DNA of 33,261 nt from an uncultured Bacilli bacterium (GTDB lineage: Bacteria; Bacillota_I; Bacilli_A; RF39; UBA660): NCBI GenBank assembly GCA_934182615.1, contig CAKPRO010000013.1, positions 1 to 33,261 of the forward strand, in the 5' to 3' direction. The position numbers and the translations under genes are program-made. The notes under the pieces are model-generated. The model was not told the DNA's origin. It saw only the letters and a program-made list of their open reading frames with translations, and did not search any database. Shown here piece by piece: positions 20,550-27,592 of the stretch. The number at the start of each line of letters is the position of its first letter. Position 1 is the stretch's first letter.

Positions 20550-20867
20550 CTAAATATACTTATTTATTTCATCTCTACTTATAATAGAAACATAATTATC
20601 AGTTACATATTCAATAGAAACAATATTTTGAAGTTGTGAGAACAAAATTATAGACAAAGTGATGTAGTACGGCCTATTACTGCTATTATTTTGTTTTAAC
20701 ATATCATCATTTATTTCTTTTAAAATAGAATCTATCAATTCTTCTTCATTGCCTATATCAAAATTGTCAAAACCGCCTTTAATAACATTTAGTCTAGCAT
20801 CATATACAAAAAATATAGAATTTTCTTTATTAAAAAAGTTTTTCTGTCTTTTAATTTTAAATGTCAT
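20550..20867 (-). CDS. Hypothetical protein, 105 aa, first gene of the accessory island
   Basis: The ATG at 20865-20867 has AAGGAGG upstream. The protein is small and soluble, with a basic N-terminus (MTFKIKRQKNFFNKENSIFFVYDARLN), an acidic middle (DIGNEEELIDSILKEINDDM) and a beta-rich C-terminus (YYITLSIILFSQLQNIVSIEYV). No family recognised. It has its own promoter (20888-20916), and its stop is 3 bp from the -35 of the next transcription unit. Not normally found between era and recO, so probably acquired with its neighbours. Confidence 0.55.
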   Translation of the reverse strand: MTFKIKRQKNFFNKENSIFFVYDARLNVIKGGFDNFDIGNEEELIDSILKEINDDMLKQNNSSNRPYYITLSIILFSQLQNIVSIEYVTDNYVSIISRDEINKYI

Positions 20868-20887
20868 ATACTCCTCCTTATAATTAA

Positions 20888-20916
20888 ATTATATCACTTA
20901 TAATTTCAAAAGTAAA
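20888..20916 (-). promoter_or_regulatory. Promoter of the 105-aa gene
   Basis: Minus strand TTTACT, 17 bp, TATAAT with extended TGA, 20 bp before the ATG. Confidence 0.6.
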
Positions 20917-20938
20917 TCATTACCTCATGCATGCTTTA

Positions 20939-21028
20939 TTATTTATTTTTAGTTAAACTTTTATATTTTAAATAATATTCAATTTTACCAGTCTTTTCAA
21001 ATAATAACCATATATCCTCTTTATTCAT
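20939..21028 (-). CDS. yqzL: YqzL-like small protein, 29 aa
   Basis: A 30-codon ORF reading MNKEDIWLLFEKTGKIEYYL, then KYKSLTKNK. It follows the YqzL pattern of a short acidic start, W..F..TG.I..YL.YK and a charged tail. In Bacillus subtilis yqzL lies between era and recO, and here it lies 37 bp after era on the same strand, upstream of recO. GGGTGAT before the ATG serves as SD. Function unknown. The island at 19492-20867 splits it from recO. Confidence 0.75.
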   Translation of the reverse strand: MNKEDIWLLFEKTGKIEYYLKYKSLTKNK

Positions 21029-21065
21029 TTTTTATCACCCATTTATATAATGTTCTATTTTCAAA

Positions 21066-21959
21066 TTATTTATTCAAAAAATCTTTATATCCTATCATAT
21101 TTAAGAATTTCTCTTTATCTCTCCATTTAGGAATAACTTTAACAAATAATTCTAAGTATACTTTCTTATCAAAATATGCTTCAATATCTCTCCTTGCTCT
21201 AATACCTATTTCTTTAATCATACTACCATTTTTACCAATAATAATCTTTTTTAAATTCTCACGATCCACAATCACAGTAGCAGATATATTCATAATATCA
21301 TCATATTCTTCAATTTGTTCTACTATACAAGTAACAGCATGAGGTACTTCTTCATTAGTTAAATCAAGTACTTTCTCTCTTACAAACTCAGATATAATAA
21401 ATTCTGGTGAACTACTAGTAACTGTATTATCATCAAAATATTTAATATTATCAGGTAAATATTTCTTAATTACTTCAAGTAATCTATCAGTATTATCATT
21501 CTTTCTAGCAGATACTGGTATTATTTCTGCAAAATCATATAGTTTTTGATACTCATCTATTTTCTTTAATATCTCTTCTCTCGGTAGTTTATCTATCTTA
21601 TTAATAACTAAGAATACCGGTTTATCTTTAATATTCTTTAAAACATCAATAACAAACTTATCTCCTGTGCCAATCTTTTCAGAAATATCTACTACCATAA
21701 TTACTATATCAACATCATTTATAGTAAAATATGCCTGCTTATTTAATACTCTTCCTAACTTACTCTTAGGTTTATGAATACCTGGAGTATCTACGAATAC
21801 TATTTGTGTATCTTTATCATTATATATACCTTGAATCATATTTCTTGTCGTTTGAGGTTTATCGGAAGTAATAGCAATTCTCTTTCCTAAAATACTATTA
21901 AGTAATGTACTTTTACCAACATTAGGTCTTCCTATAAAACTTACAAATCCACTTCTCAT
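21066..21959 (-). CDS. era: GTPase Era
   Basis: A 297-aa protein, the full Era length. GTPase motifs: G1 GRPNVGKST (about 10-18), G2 region around TRN, G3 DTPGIH (58-63), G4 NKID (119-122) and G5 SAR (about 150). The C-terminal KH domain (FVREKVLDLTNEEVPHAV...IIIGKNGSMIKEIGIRARRDIE) binds the 3' end of 16S rRNA. Era takes part in 30S maturation. The IS3 element begins 73 bp upstream of its ATG and has therefore separated it from any former upstream gene. A -10 (TATAAT, 21990-21995) remains in the gap. Confidence 0.98.
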   Translation of the reverse strand: MRSGFVSFIGRPNVGKSTLLNSILGKRIAITSDKPQTTRNMIQGIYNDKDTQIVFVDTPGIHKPKSKLGRVLNKQAYFTINDVDIVIMVVDISEKIGTGDKFVIDVLKNIKDKPVFLVINKIDKLPREEILKKIDEYQKLYDFAEIIPVSARKNDNTDRLLEVIKKYLPDNIKYFDDNTVTSSSPEFIISEFVREKVLDLTNEEVPHAVTCIVEQIEEYDDIMNISATVIVDRENLKKIIIGKNGSMIKEIGIRARRDIEAYFDKKVYLELFVKVIPKWRDKEKFLNMIGYKDFLNK

Positions 21960-21989
21960 AATACTTACCTCTCTTTCAATTACATATTA

Positions 21990-21995
21990 ATTATA
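21990..21995 (-). promoter_or_regulatory. Extended -10 of era
   Basis: TGATATAAT on the minus strand, 31 bp before the ATG, with a poor -35 (TTTCTT at 17 bp). It lies between the IS end and era, so era expression need not depend on the IS. Confidence 0.45.
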
Positions 21996-22021
21996 TCAAA
22001 TAATAAGAAAAAAAGAAATAG

Positions 22022-22031
22022 AAAATTACCC
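22022..22031. repeat. Direct repeat flanking the IS element (left)
   Basis: AAAATTACCC immediately before the TGAA end of the element; an identical copy follows at 23383-23392. This looks like a target-site duplication, though 10 bp is longer than the 3-5 bp usual for IS3. Confidence 0.7.
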
Positions 22032-22067
22032 TGAACTTGTCAATAAAAAGTAGACACTAAAAGAATA

Positions 22068-22886
22068 TTATTTAAACCCTAGTTGAGTTTTATAATCAAT
22101 TGGGGTTTTATAGTTTAGTGCATAACTTGGTCTAAAATTATTATTATCCCAAACTATATCATCAATAAATTCTTGAACTGTGTTATAATTATTTATGTCA
22201 AAATCAATATACAGTTCTTTTTTAATCCAGCCATTTTTTGATTCAATAACTGGATTATCAGTTGGTGTACCAGCTCTAGACATAGATCTAGTAACCATAT
22301 AAGATTTAAATATATTGTTAAATGACACTGAGGAATATACTGAACCTTGATCTGTGTGAACGATAGTTTCAAGTTCTTTATATCCTCTTTTTATTTTATT
22401 ATTTAACATATCATTTAAAGCTTCACGATGATTTATGATACCATTACCATGCATTGAATCTCTTACATCATAACCAACAATTTCATTATTAAAAACATCT
22501 AAATAAAATGTCCAATCATATTTTCTTTTCCTAAACCAAAACGTAGTTGTATCTGATACAATTTTCTCAAAAGGTCTTGTTGTATTCCAATTACCACATA
22601 TTTGGTTAGAATATTTAATCGACTCTTCACCAGGTTTCTTATACTTGTAATGTCTTGCTTTAGATTTTATATTTAACAATTTACATACTTTATGTACCAA
22701 ATTGTCTGATACAATCCAGCCAGTTTCCCGTCTTATAATTGCATTTATTCTATGATATCCATAACTTGGTTTTCTTGTGTGAATATCTTTTATCAAAATT
22801 CCTAAATCTTTTCTATTTAATTCATAGTTATTTAAATTTTCTTTATTTTTAAGCCATTTATAATAACCGCTTCTAGATACTTTCAT
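22068..22886 (-). CDS. IS3-family transposase OrfB (DDE domain)
   Basis: A 272-aa reading from its first ATG. DDE catalytic residues are in context: first Asp in KIVSDTTTFWF, second in VHTDQGSVYSS, Glu in TPTDNPVIESKNGWIKKEL. The N-terminal SRSGYYKW and GYHRINAIIRR belong to the HTH_21/rve architecture. The frame is open upstream of the ATG through KYEIIELLSKEFNIKSLCLI, so the true product is probably the OrfAB fusion made by -1 slippage at an A7 run (23003-23009) in orfA: reading from TTAAAAAAAGG in the -1 frame gives an uninterrupted path into orfB. OrfB alone may have no function or a regulatory one. Confidence 0.92.
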   Translation of the reverse strand: MKVSRSGYYKWLKNKENLNNYELNRKDLGILIKDIHTRKPSYGYHRINAIIRRETGWIVSDNLVHKVCKLLNIKSKARHYKYKKPGEESIKYSNQICGNWNTTRPFEKIVSDTTTFWFRKRKYDWTFYLDVFNNEIVGYDVRDSMHGNGIINHREALNDMLNNKIKRGYKELETIVHTDQGSVYSSVSFNNIFKSYMVTRSMSRAGTPTDNPVIESKNGWIKKELYIDFDINNYNTVQEFIDDIVWDNNNFRPSYALNYKTPIDYKTQLGFK

Positions 22887-22954
22887 AATTAAACATAAGG
22901 ATTTTATATTAAATTCTTTGCTTAATAATTCAATTATTTCATATTTTATTTGGG

Positions 22955-23302
22955 TTACTTCGTGTATTTTACAATTGTACCATCTCCTTTCATTAGGTAT
23001 CCTTTTTTTAATAATTCGTTCTCAATTCTCAACTTCATATTTTCATATTCTAAATGTTCTTCTTTTGTAAGAATTTTTCTTCTGGAATATTTCATTAGTG
23101 GATTTCCAGGCTTCCTTTTGGCTTTTAAACCATCGTAACCATTTTCCTTATATGACTTAATCCAACGGTGTAACATACTATTACTAACACCTGTATTTTT
23201 ACCTACTTGTGCTAAGCTAATTTCTAAATCAATAATTGGTTTGATTACATTATATTTTTCATCAGCTGTCCATGTTTTAAATTTTTGACCTTTCTTTGCC
23301 AT
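22955..23302 (-). CDS. IS3-family OrfA, DNA-binding
   Basis: A 115-aa protein from the ATG at 23300-23302 (MAKKGQKFKTW), which has TAGGAGGT as SD. It has a helix-turn-helix (DEKYNVIKPIIDLEISLAQVGKNTGVSNSMLHRWIKSYKENG, about residues 13-55) and a C-terminal leucine-zipper-like coiled coil (LEYENMKLRIENELLKKG). The A7 run at 23003-23009 near its end is the likely frameshift site that joins it to OrfB. It binds the terminal inverted repeats. Confidence 0.9.
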   Translation of the reverse strand: MAKKGQKFKTWTADEKYNVIKPIIDLEISLAQVGKNTGVSNSMLHRWIKSYKENGYDGLKAKRKPGNPLMKYSRRKILTKEEHLEYENMKLRIENELLKKGYLMKGDGTIVKYTK

Positions 23303-23382
23303 ATTTTTACCTCCTATTTCTATTTTAACAAAAGAAAAAGTAAACACATTCTTTTTGTGTCTACTTTTATCTTACAACTTCA

Positions 23383-23392
23383 AAAATTACCC
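23383..23392. repeat. Direct repeat flanking the IS element (right)
   Basis: AAAATTACCC directly after the TTCA end of the element and 1 bp before the yfmH stop codon; matches 22022-22031. Confidence 0.7.
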
Positions 23393-24664
23393 CTATTTCT
23401 TTACAATAACCTCACTAGCATTACTAATATCAATCTTCTTAATTAACTTAAGTAATGTATCCATATTTAATTCATTAATAATACCAATCGGATCATCTTC
23501 TAACTCATTGTTGTAGATAATATTATCCATAATAATATCATTAATATTTTCTACATTCTCATAAGCAAATATCTCATTACTAATTAATACCTTTTTCTTT
23601 CTCTTAAAGTCCTTCTCATTAATTTCCATATTATTTAATTTATCTTTTAATCTCTCTAAGAACTCTTCATATTTATTAGTTTCATTAACTAAAGATATAA
23701 GTAAATGCGTATTAGTATTTAATAAACTAACATAAGTAGTATTATTAATAATACCATCTTTTTTTAATTCTTCATCAAATAAACTAGTCTCATCAAATAA
23801 AGTAGTAAATAAAATATACATATATAAATGTAACTGTCTTCTAGTTAATTTAATATCCTTAAGAGGAATCTTTAAAGTATAAGCAATCTTAGGAATATTA
23901 GTATTCATCTTAATAACTTCTTTTTCTTTAAATACTTTATCTTCTTCTTTAAATTCCTTAACTTTAATATTATCTTCTATTTTAAAATTCTTCTTACTTT
24001 GATTTTCTTTAATTAAAGGCATTATTTCTTCCGGATCAAAACTTCCCGTAACTACAATAAACATATTAGATGGATTATAAAAGGTATAATAACAAGTCTC
24101 TAAATCCTCTTTAGTAATACTTTCAATATCTTTAACTGTTCCAATAATACTATTACGATATGGACTAGAATTAAGTGTATTTAATCTTACCTTCTCAAAT
24201 AATACATCTCCTGGTCTATCTTCATACATATGAATCTCTTCACTAATAATACCCTTTTCTTTTTCAACATCTTCTTCAGTTAAATAAATATTTTGTACAT
24301 AATTAAGTAAATACTCAATATTTTCTTTTAAGTCTTTCGTAGCATAAAATAAATATGAAGTATTTCTAAAAGTAGTATAAGCATTACATAAAGAACCAGA
24401 TTTAGCAAAGAATTCCATTGGTTGAGGATCTTCTTTCTCTGTAAAAACTTTATGTTCCAGAAAATGAGCTATCCCTTTAGGAAAAGACTTTATTTTAGAT
24501 TCTCCTATCGGAACAAAATCATTATATACAGAACCATACTTTGTAGTAAAAGTAACATAATTAGTATAAATATCATCCTTAGTATATAAGTATACTTCTA
24601 AACCATTATCTAATTTTTCATAGTAAACATCTTCCTCAAGATTCTTAATTCTAATCTTCTCCAT
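23393..24664 (-). CDS. yfmH: M16-family zinc peptidase, YfmH-like
   Basis: A 423-aa protein. The inverted zinc motif HFLEH (in GIAHFLEHKVF, about residue 67) and a downstream Glu (EKGIISEEIHMYEDRP) mark an active M16 peptidase subunit. PSNMFIVVTGSFDPEE and a second M16_C-like half follow. In Bacillus, YfmF and YfmH are linked to EF-P 5-aminopentanol modification. The gene overlaps yfmF by 14 nt and has its own AAGGAGG SD. Its 3' end adjoins the IS3 element. Confidence 0.88.
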   Translation of the reverse strand: MEKIRIKNLEEDVYYEKLDNGLEVYLYTKDDIYTNYVTFTTKYGSVYNDFVPIGESKIKSFPKGIAHFLEHKVFTEKEDPQPMEFFAKSGSLCNAYTTFRNTSYLFYATKDLKENIEYLLNYVQNIYLTEEDVEKEKGIISEEIHMYEDRPGDVLFEKVRLNTLNSSPYRNSIIGTVKDIESITKEDLETCYYTFYNPSNMFIVVTGSFDPEEIMPLIKENQSKKNFKIEDNIKVKEFKEEDKVFKEKEVIKMNTNIPKIAYTLKIPLKDIKLTRRQLHLYMYILFTTLFDETSLFDEELKKDGIINNTTYVSLLNTNTHLLISLVNETNKYEEFLERLKDKLNNMEINEKDFKRKKKVLISNEIFAYENVENINDIIMDNIIYNNELEDDPIGIINELNMDTLLKLIKKIDISNASEVIVKK

Positions 24665-25919
24665 GTTCTTCCTCCTTAGGTTCTAGTGTTAAAACAGTAT
24701 GAAGACTAATCTTTTTACTAACTTTAATAATGTCTTCTTTAGTAACTTTACTAAACTTCTCTATTCTCTCTTCATCACTATCACTACCTACAAGTACCTT
24801 AGAAAAGTATGTATTAATAGCCGTAATAGGATTATCTCTATTAGACTTGATAGCGGATATAATCGTATTCTTACAAGAATCTAAGTCATCAAGAGAAAAC
24901 TTACCTAAACTTACATCCTTTAAACATTTCTTTATCAATTTAATACTCTTATCAATATTCTTAGCCTCTACTCCTGAATTAATAATTAAAATATTATCAT
25001 AAGCCTTAACCGAAGAATTAATGTAGTAGCAGTAACTATTCTTTTCTCTTACCGTATTAAATAGTATTGAATTAGAATTACCTCCTAGTAACTCATTATA
25101 TAATTTTATAACATATTTTCTTTCATAATCCGTAAGACCATTTAAACTAGCTAGTAATAATAATTGTGATTGTTTTACTGTATCATATTCACGATATCTA
25201 ACTATTCTCTTTCTAGGAGTTAATTCTTTTACCAATACTTTCTTATCCTCTTTCTTAAAAGTATCTATCTTAAAGTATTCCTTAAATATCTCTTTAATAT
25301 CATTAGATTGAAAATTCCCCAATACAAAGATATCTATCTTATCTTCCTTTAATACTTTCTTATAATATTCATATAAACTTTTACCAGTAATATTATCTAT
25401 ATCTTCAAGATAACCAAAAGTATTATAAGAATAAGGTTTATCTTTCATCTTTTCCATTAATTTTAAAACAGAATATCTAATCTTATTATCCTTAATACTA
25501 AGAATATCTTGCTTTAATCTATTCTTTTGATTATCAATACTAACAAAAGCATTATCTTTAACATAAGGATTAAATATTAAATCAAGAAAAAAGATGATAG
25601 ATTCATTATTCATATCTTTCTCAGTATACTTCTCATTCAAAAATTTAGTTTGAAAAGATAAGTTACTAAAATTACCAATTCTTGATATACTAGATGATAC
25701 CTTAATATCATATAAATTTTCACTTTCAATAATAAGATCTCTTTCCGTCTTATAATTATTACTAGAATCTAATAATACCATCTTAAGTAAATTTCTCTCA
25801 GTAATTTCTTCTTTCTTAATATTCCTATAAAAATCTACATCTATAGTTATTGTCTTAAACTTATTAGTTTTAATTAAATGGAGGTTATATCCCCCCATAT
25901 TAATTGTTTCAAAATTCAT
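24651..25919 (-). CDS. yfmF: M16-family inactive peptidase-like partner, YfmF-like
   Basis: A 422-aa protein from the ATG at 25917-25919 (MNFETINMGGYNLHLI), with GAGAGGTG before it; the in-frame GTG three codons upstream lies in the SD. It has the M16 fold pattern (YDIKVSSSISRIGNFSNLSFQTKFLNEKY, DIFVLGNF, LYNELLGGNSNSILFNTVREKNSYCYYINSS) but no HxxEH zinc site, which is typical of the non-catalytic partner in the YfmF/YfmH pair. Overlaps yfmH. Lies 34 bp after deoD. Confidence 0.85.
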   Translation of the reverse strand: MNFETINMGGYNLHLIKTNKFKTITIDVDFYRNIKKEEITERNLLKMVLLDSSNNYKTERDLIIESENLYDIKVSSSISRIGNFSNLSFQTKFLNEKYTEKDMNNESIIFFLDLIFNPYVKDNAFVSIDNQKNRLKQDILSIKDNKIRYSVLKLMEKMKDKPYSYNTFGYLEDIDNITGKSLYEYYKKVLKEDKIDIFVLGNFQSNDIKEIFKEYFKIDTFKKEDKKVLVKELTPRKRIVRYREYDTVKQSQLLLLASLNGLTDYERKYVIKLYNELLGGNSNSILFNTVREKNSYCYYINSSVKAYDNILIINSGVEAKNIDKSIKLIKKCLKDVSLGKFSLDDLDSCKNTIISAIKSNRDNPITAINTYFSKVLVGSDSDEERIEKFSKVTKEDIIKVSKKISLHTVLTLEPKEEEHGED

Positions 25920-25953
25920 TATAATCACCTCTCCCCTATAGTATACCCTAGTT

Positions 25954-26658
25954 TTATAATTTTAAACTTGTCTCTAACGCTAATGTAATTAAATTATCAA
26001 GTCCTTGTTCTCTTTCTAGGCTAGATAATTTATCTGGATAAATAAAACTATCGCTTACCATAAGAAGAGTGGCGGCTTTTTTATTTAATAGTTTTGCATT
26101 AGTAAATAATGCAAAAGATTCCATTTCCACTCCAAGTACATTATATTTAGCTACTTTATCTTTAAAATCATTATTTTGTTCATAAAATACATCTGAAGAA
26201 TAAATATTACCTTTATATATATTTAAACCTAATTCTTTAGAAGTATTTAATATTATATTATTAAGTTCTATATCACCACTAATATTTATATTAGGATAAT
26301 TACATAAATATTTACCATAATTAGAATTAGTAATAGAATTATCTACTAATACGATATCTTTTAATTTTAAATCAGTATATCCACCCATCGTACCAATTCT
26401 AATAATACTATCAACATTATATTCTTTAAACAATTCATAAGAATATATACCCATACTAGGGCATCCCATCCCTGATGGAAAAACTGTTATCTTTTTACTT
26501 TTATAATAACCAGTATAAGCAGTCATTCCTCGAACATTATTAACAATTTTAGAATTAGATAAAAACTTTCGAGCAATATATTCACATCTTTTAGGATCTC
26601 CTGGCATAAGAACTACACTAGAAATATCTTCTAATTTACTTTCAATATGTGTACTCAT
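25954..26658 (-). CDS. deoD: Purine-nucleoside phosphorylase DeoD
   Basis: A 234-aa protein, the standard hexameric PNP size. Motifs: MPGDPKRCEYIA (phosphate/ribose site), VNNVRGMTAYTGYYKSKKITVFPSGMGCPSMGIYSYEL, IRIGTMGGY, VEMESFALF (ribose-binding Glu) and a MVSDSF segment near the end supplying the purine-site Asp. It cleaves purine (deoxy)nucleosides with phosphate in the salvage pathway. AGGAG precedes the ATG. It is 8 bp from the upstream membrane protein gene, an unusual operon setting for a salvage gene. Confidence 0.95.
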   Translation of the reverse strand: MSTHIESKLEDISSVVLMPGDPKRCEYIARKFLSNSKIVNNVRGMTAYTGYYKSKKITVFPSGMGCPSMGIYSYELFKEYNVDSIIRIGTMGGYTDLKLKDIVLVDNSITNSNYGKYLCNYPNINISGDIELNNIILNTSKELGLNIYKGNIYSSDVFYEQNNDFKDKVAKYNVLGVEMESFALFTNAKLLNKKAATLLMVSDSFIYPDKLSSLEREQGLDNLITLALETSLKL

Positions 26659-26666
26659 ATTATCTC

Positions 26667-27560
26667 CTATCTCACTACATTAATACTATATTCATTAACA
26701 ATATCTTTCTTTAAAGTATCATTATAAGTAAAACTAATTTCAAAAGTGTCTTCACCACTTAATGCATTATCAGTAGTATATTCTTTCTTTTCTTCACCTA
26801 TAACATTACCATCTTTATCATATAATTTAACATTAATAGATAATACACCTTCAGTACTTAAATTCTTAATAGAACCAGATACTTTAATATCAGCATCACT
26901 ATTAGTAACAGTAATATTACTAATTTCTGTATCACTAACCTTTAAACTATAATTAGTATTATCTAAACTAACCTTAGTCTCTTCAGTATAAGTACTATTA
27001 GATATATTAGTAACATTTACACTCTTAGTAATATCAATATATACATAACTATTATTTGCATCAGTAACAAATCTTATACCTTGACTATCACTTTTAATAC
27101 TATCAATAGTAGTTCTACAACTATCCTCACTATTACCATAATAAGTACATACAGTATTAGCAATCTCTTTATATACATCATTAGCAATAGTCTCAGTATC
27201 ATTAGTTATATCTATCTTTAACTCATTATTAATAAGTGGTATATTAACATTAATATTAGTAGTATCTTTCTTATAAGTAATTACAATAGCATCATTAGAT
27301 GCAGTAGCTATAAATGTAGCCCCATCATTAGTATATCTATTAGCTAAAGTACTAGTATTTAATTTACTTACAATTTCATTAATACTAATATAAGTAGGAG
27401 TATACTCTTCAGGTTTCTTCTCTTCTTTTCTAACAAATTTTAAATAAAGAATTGCTCCCATACATGCTAGCAAAATAACAATAAGTATATATGCTAACGC
27501 AGTATCAACTTTTTCTCTCCTCTCTATCTTCTTCATTCTCATTAATTCTTCTTCATTCAT
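26667..27560 (-). CDS. Membrane-anchored protein, 297 aa, with C-terminal beta-sandwich domain
   Basis: The ATG at 27558-27560 is preferred because GAGG is then about 8 nt upstream; another ATG two codons earlier would be too close. It has a short charged cytoplasmic N-terminus, one membrane segment (about residues 23-43, TALAYILIVILLACMGAILYL), a Pro-rich linker, a Thr/Asn-rich middle with two cysteines (TVCTYYGNSEDSCRTT) and a C-terminal domain (VSGSIKNLSTEGVLSINVKLYDKDGNVIGEEKK) resembling FxLYD-type beta-sandwiches. It is 32 bp after the 522-aa surface protein gene and before deoD. Probably an envelope protein working with its upstream neighbour; the specific role is unknown. Confidence 0.65.
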   Translation of the reverse strand: MNEEELMRMKKIERREKVDTALAYILIVILLACMGAILYLKFVRKEEKKPEEYTPTYISINEIVSKLNTSTLANRYTNDGATFIATASNDAIVITYKKDTTNINVNIPLINNELKIDITNDTETIANDVYKEIANTVCTYYGNSEDSCRTTIDSIKSDSQGIRFVTDANNSYVYIDITKSVNVTNISNSTYTEETKVSLDNTNYSLKVSDTEISNITVTNSDADIKVSGSIKNLSTEGVLSINVKLYDKDGNVIGEEKKEYTTDNALSGEDTFEISFTYNDTLKKDIVNEYSINVVR

Positions 27561-27592
27561 TTTCATAACCTCTTTTCTTTCTTTTTATATTT

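Larger units (their letters stand above)
22032..23382 (-). mobile_element. IS3-family insertion sequence (IS150-like), about 1.35 kb
   Basis: The ends are imperfect inverted repeats beginning TGAA(C/G)TTGT and continuing into a strong match AGTAGACAC(T/A)AAAAGAAT (22046-22066 and 23348-23368). Identical 10-bp repeats flank it (22022-22031, 23383-23392). Inside are orfA (helix-turn-helix) and orfB (DDE integrase), with a frameshift signal between them, as in IS3. Both reading frames look intact, so the copy may be active. It sits between yfmH and era, both on the same strand, and leaves both genes whole. Confidence 0.9.
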
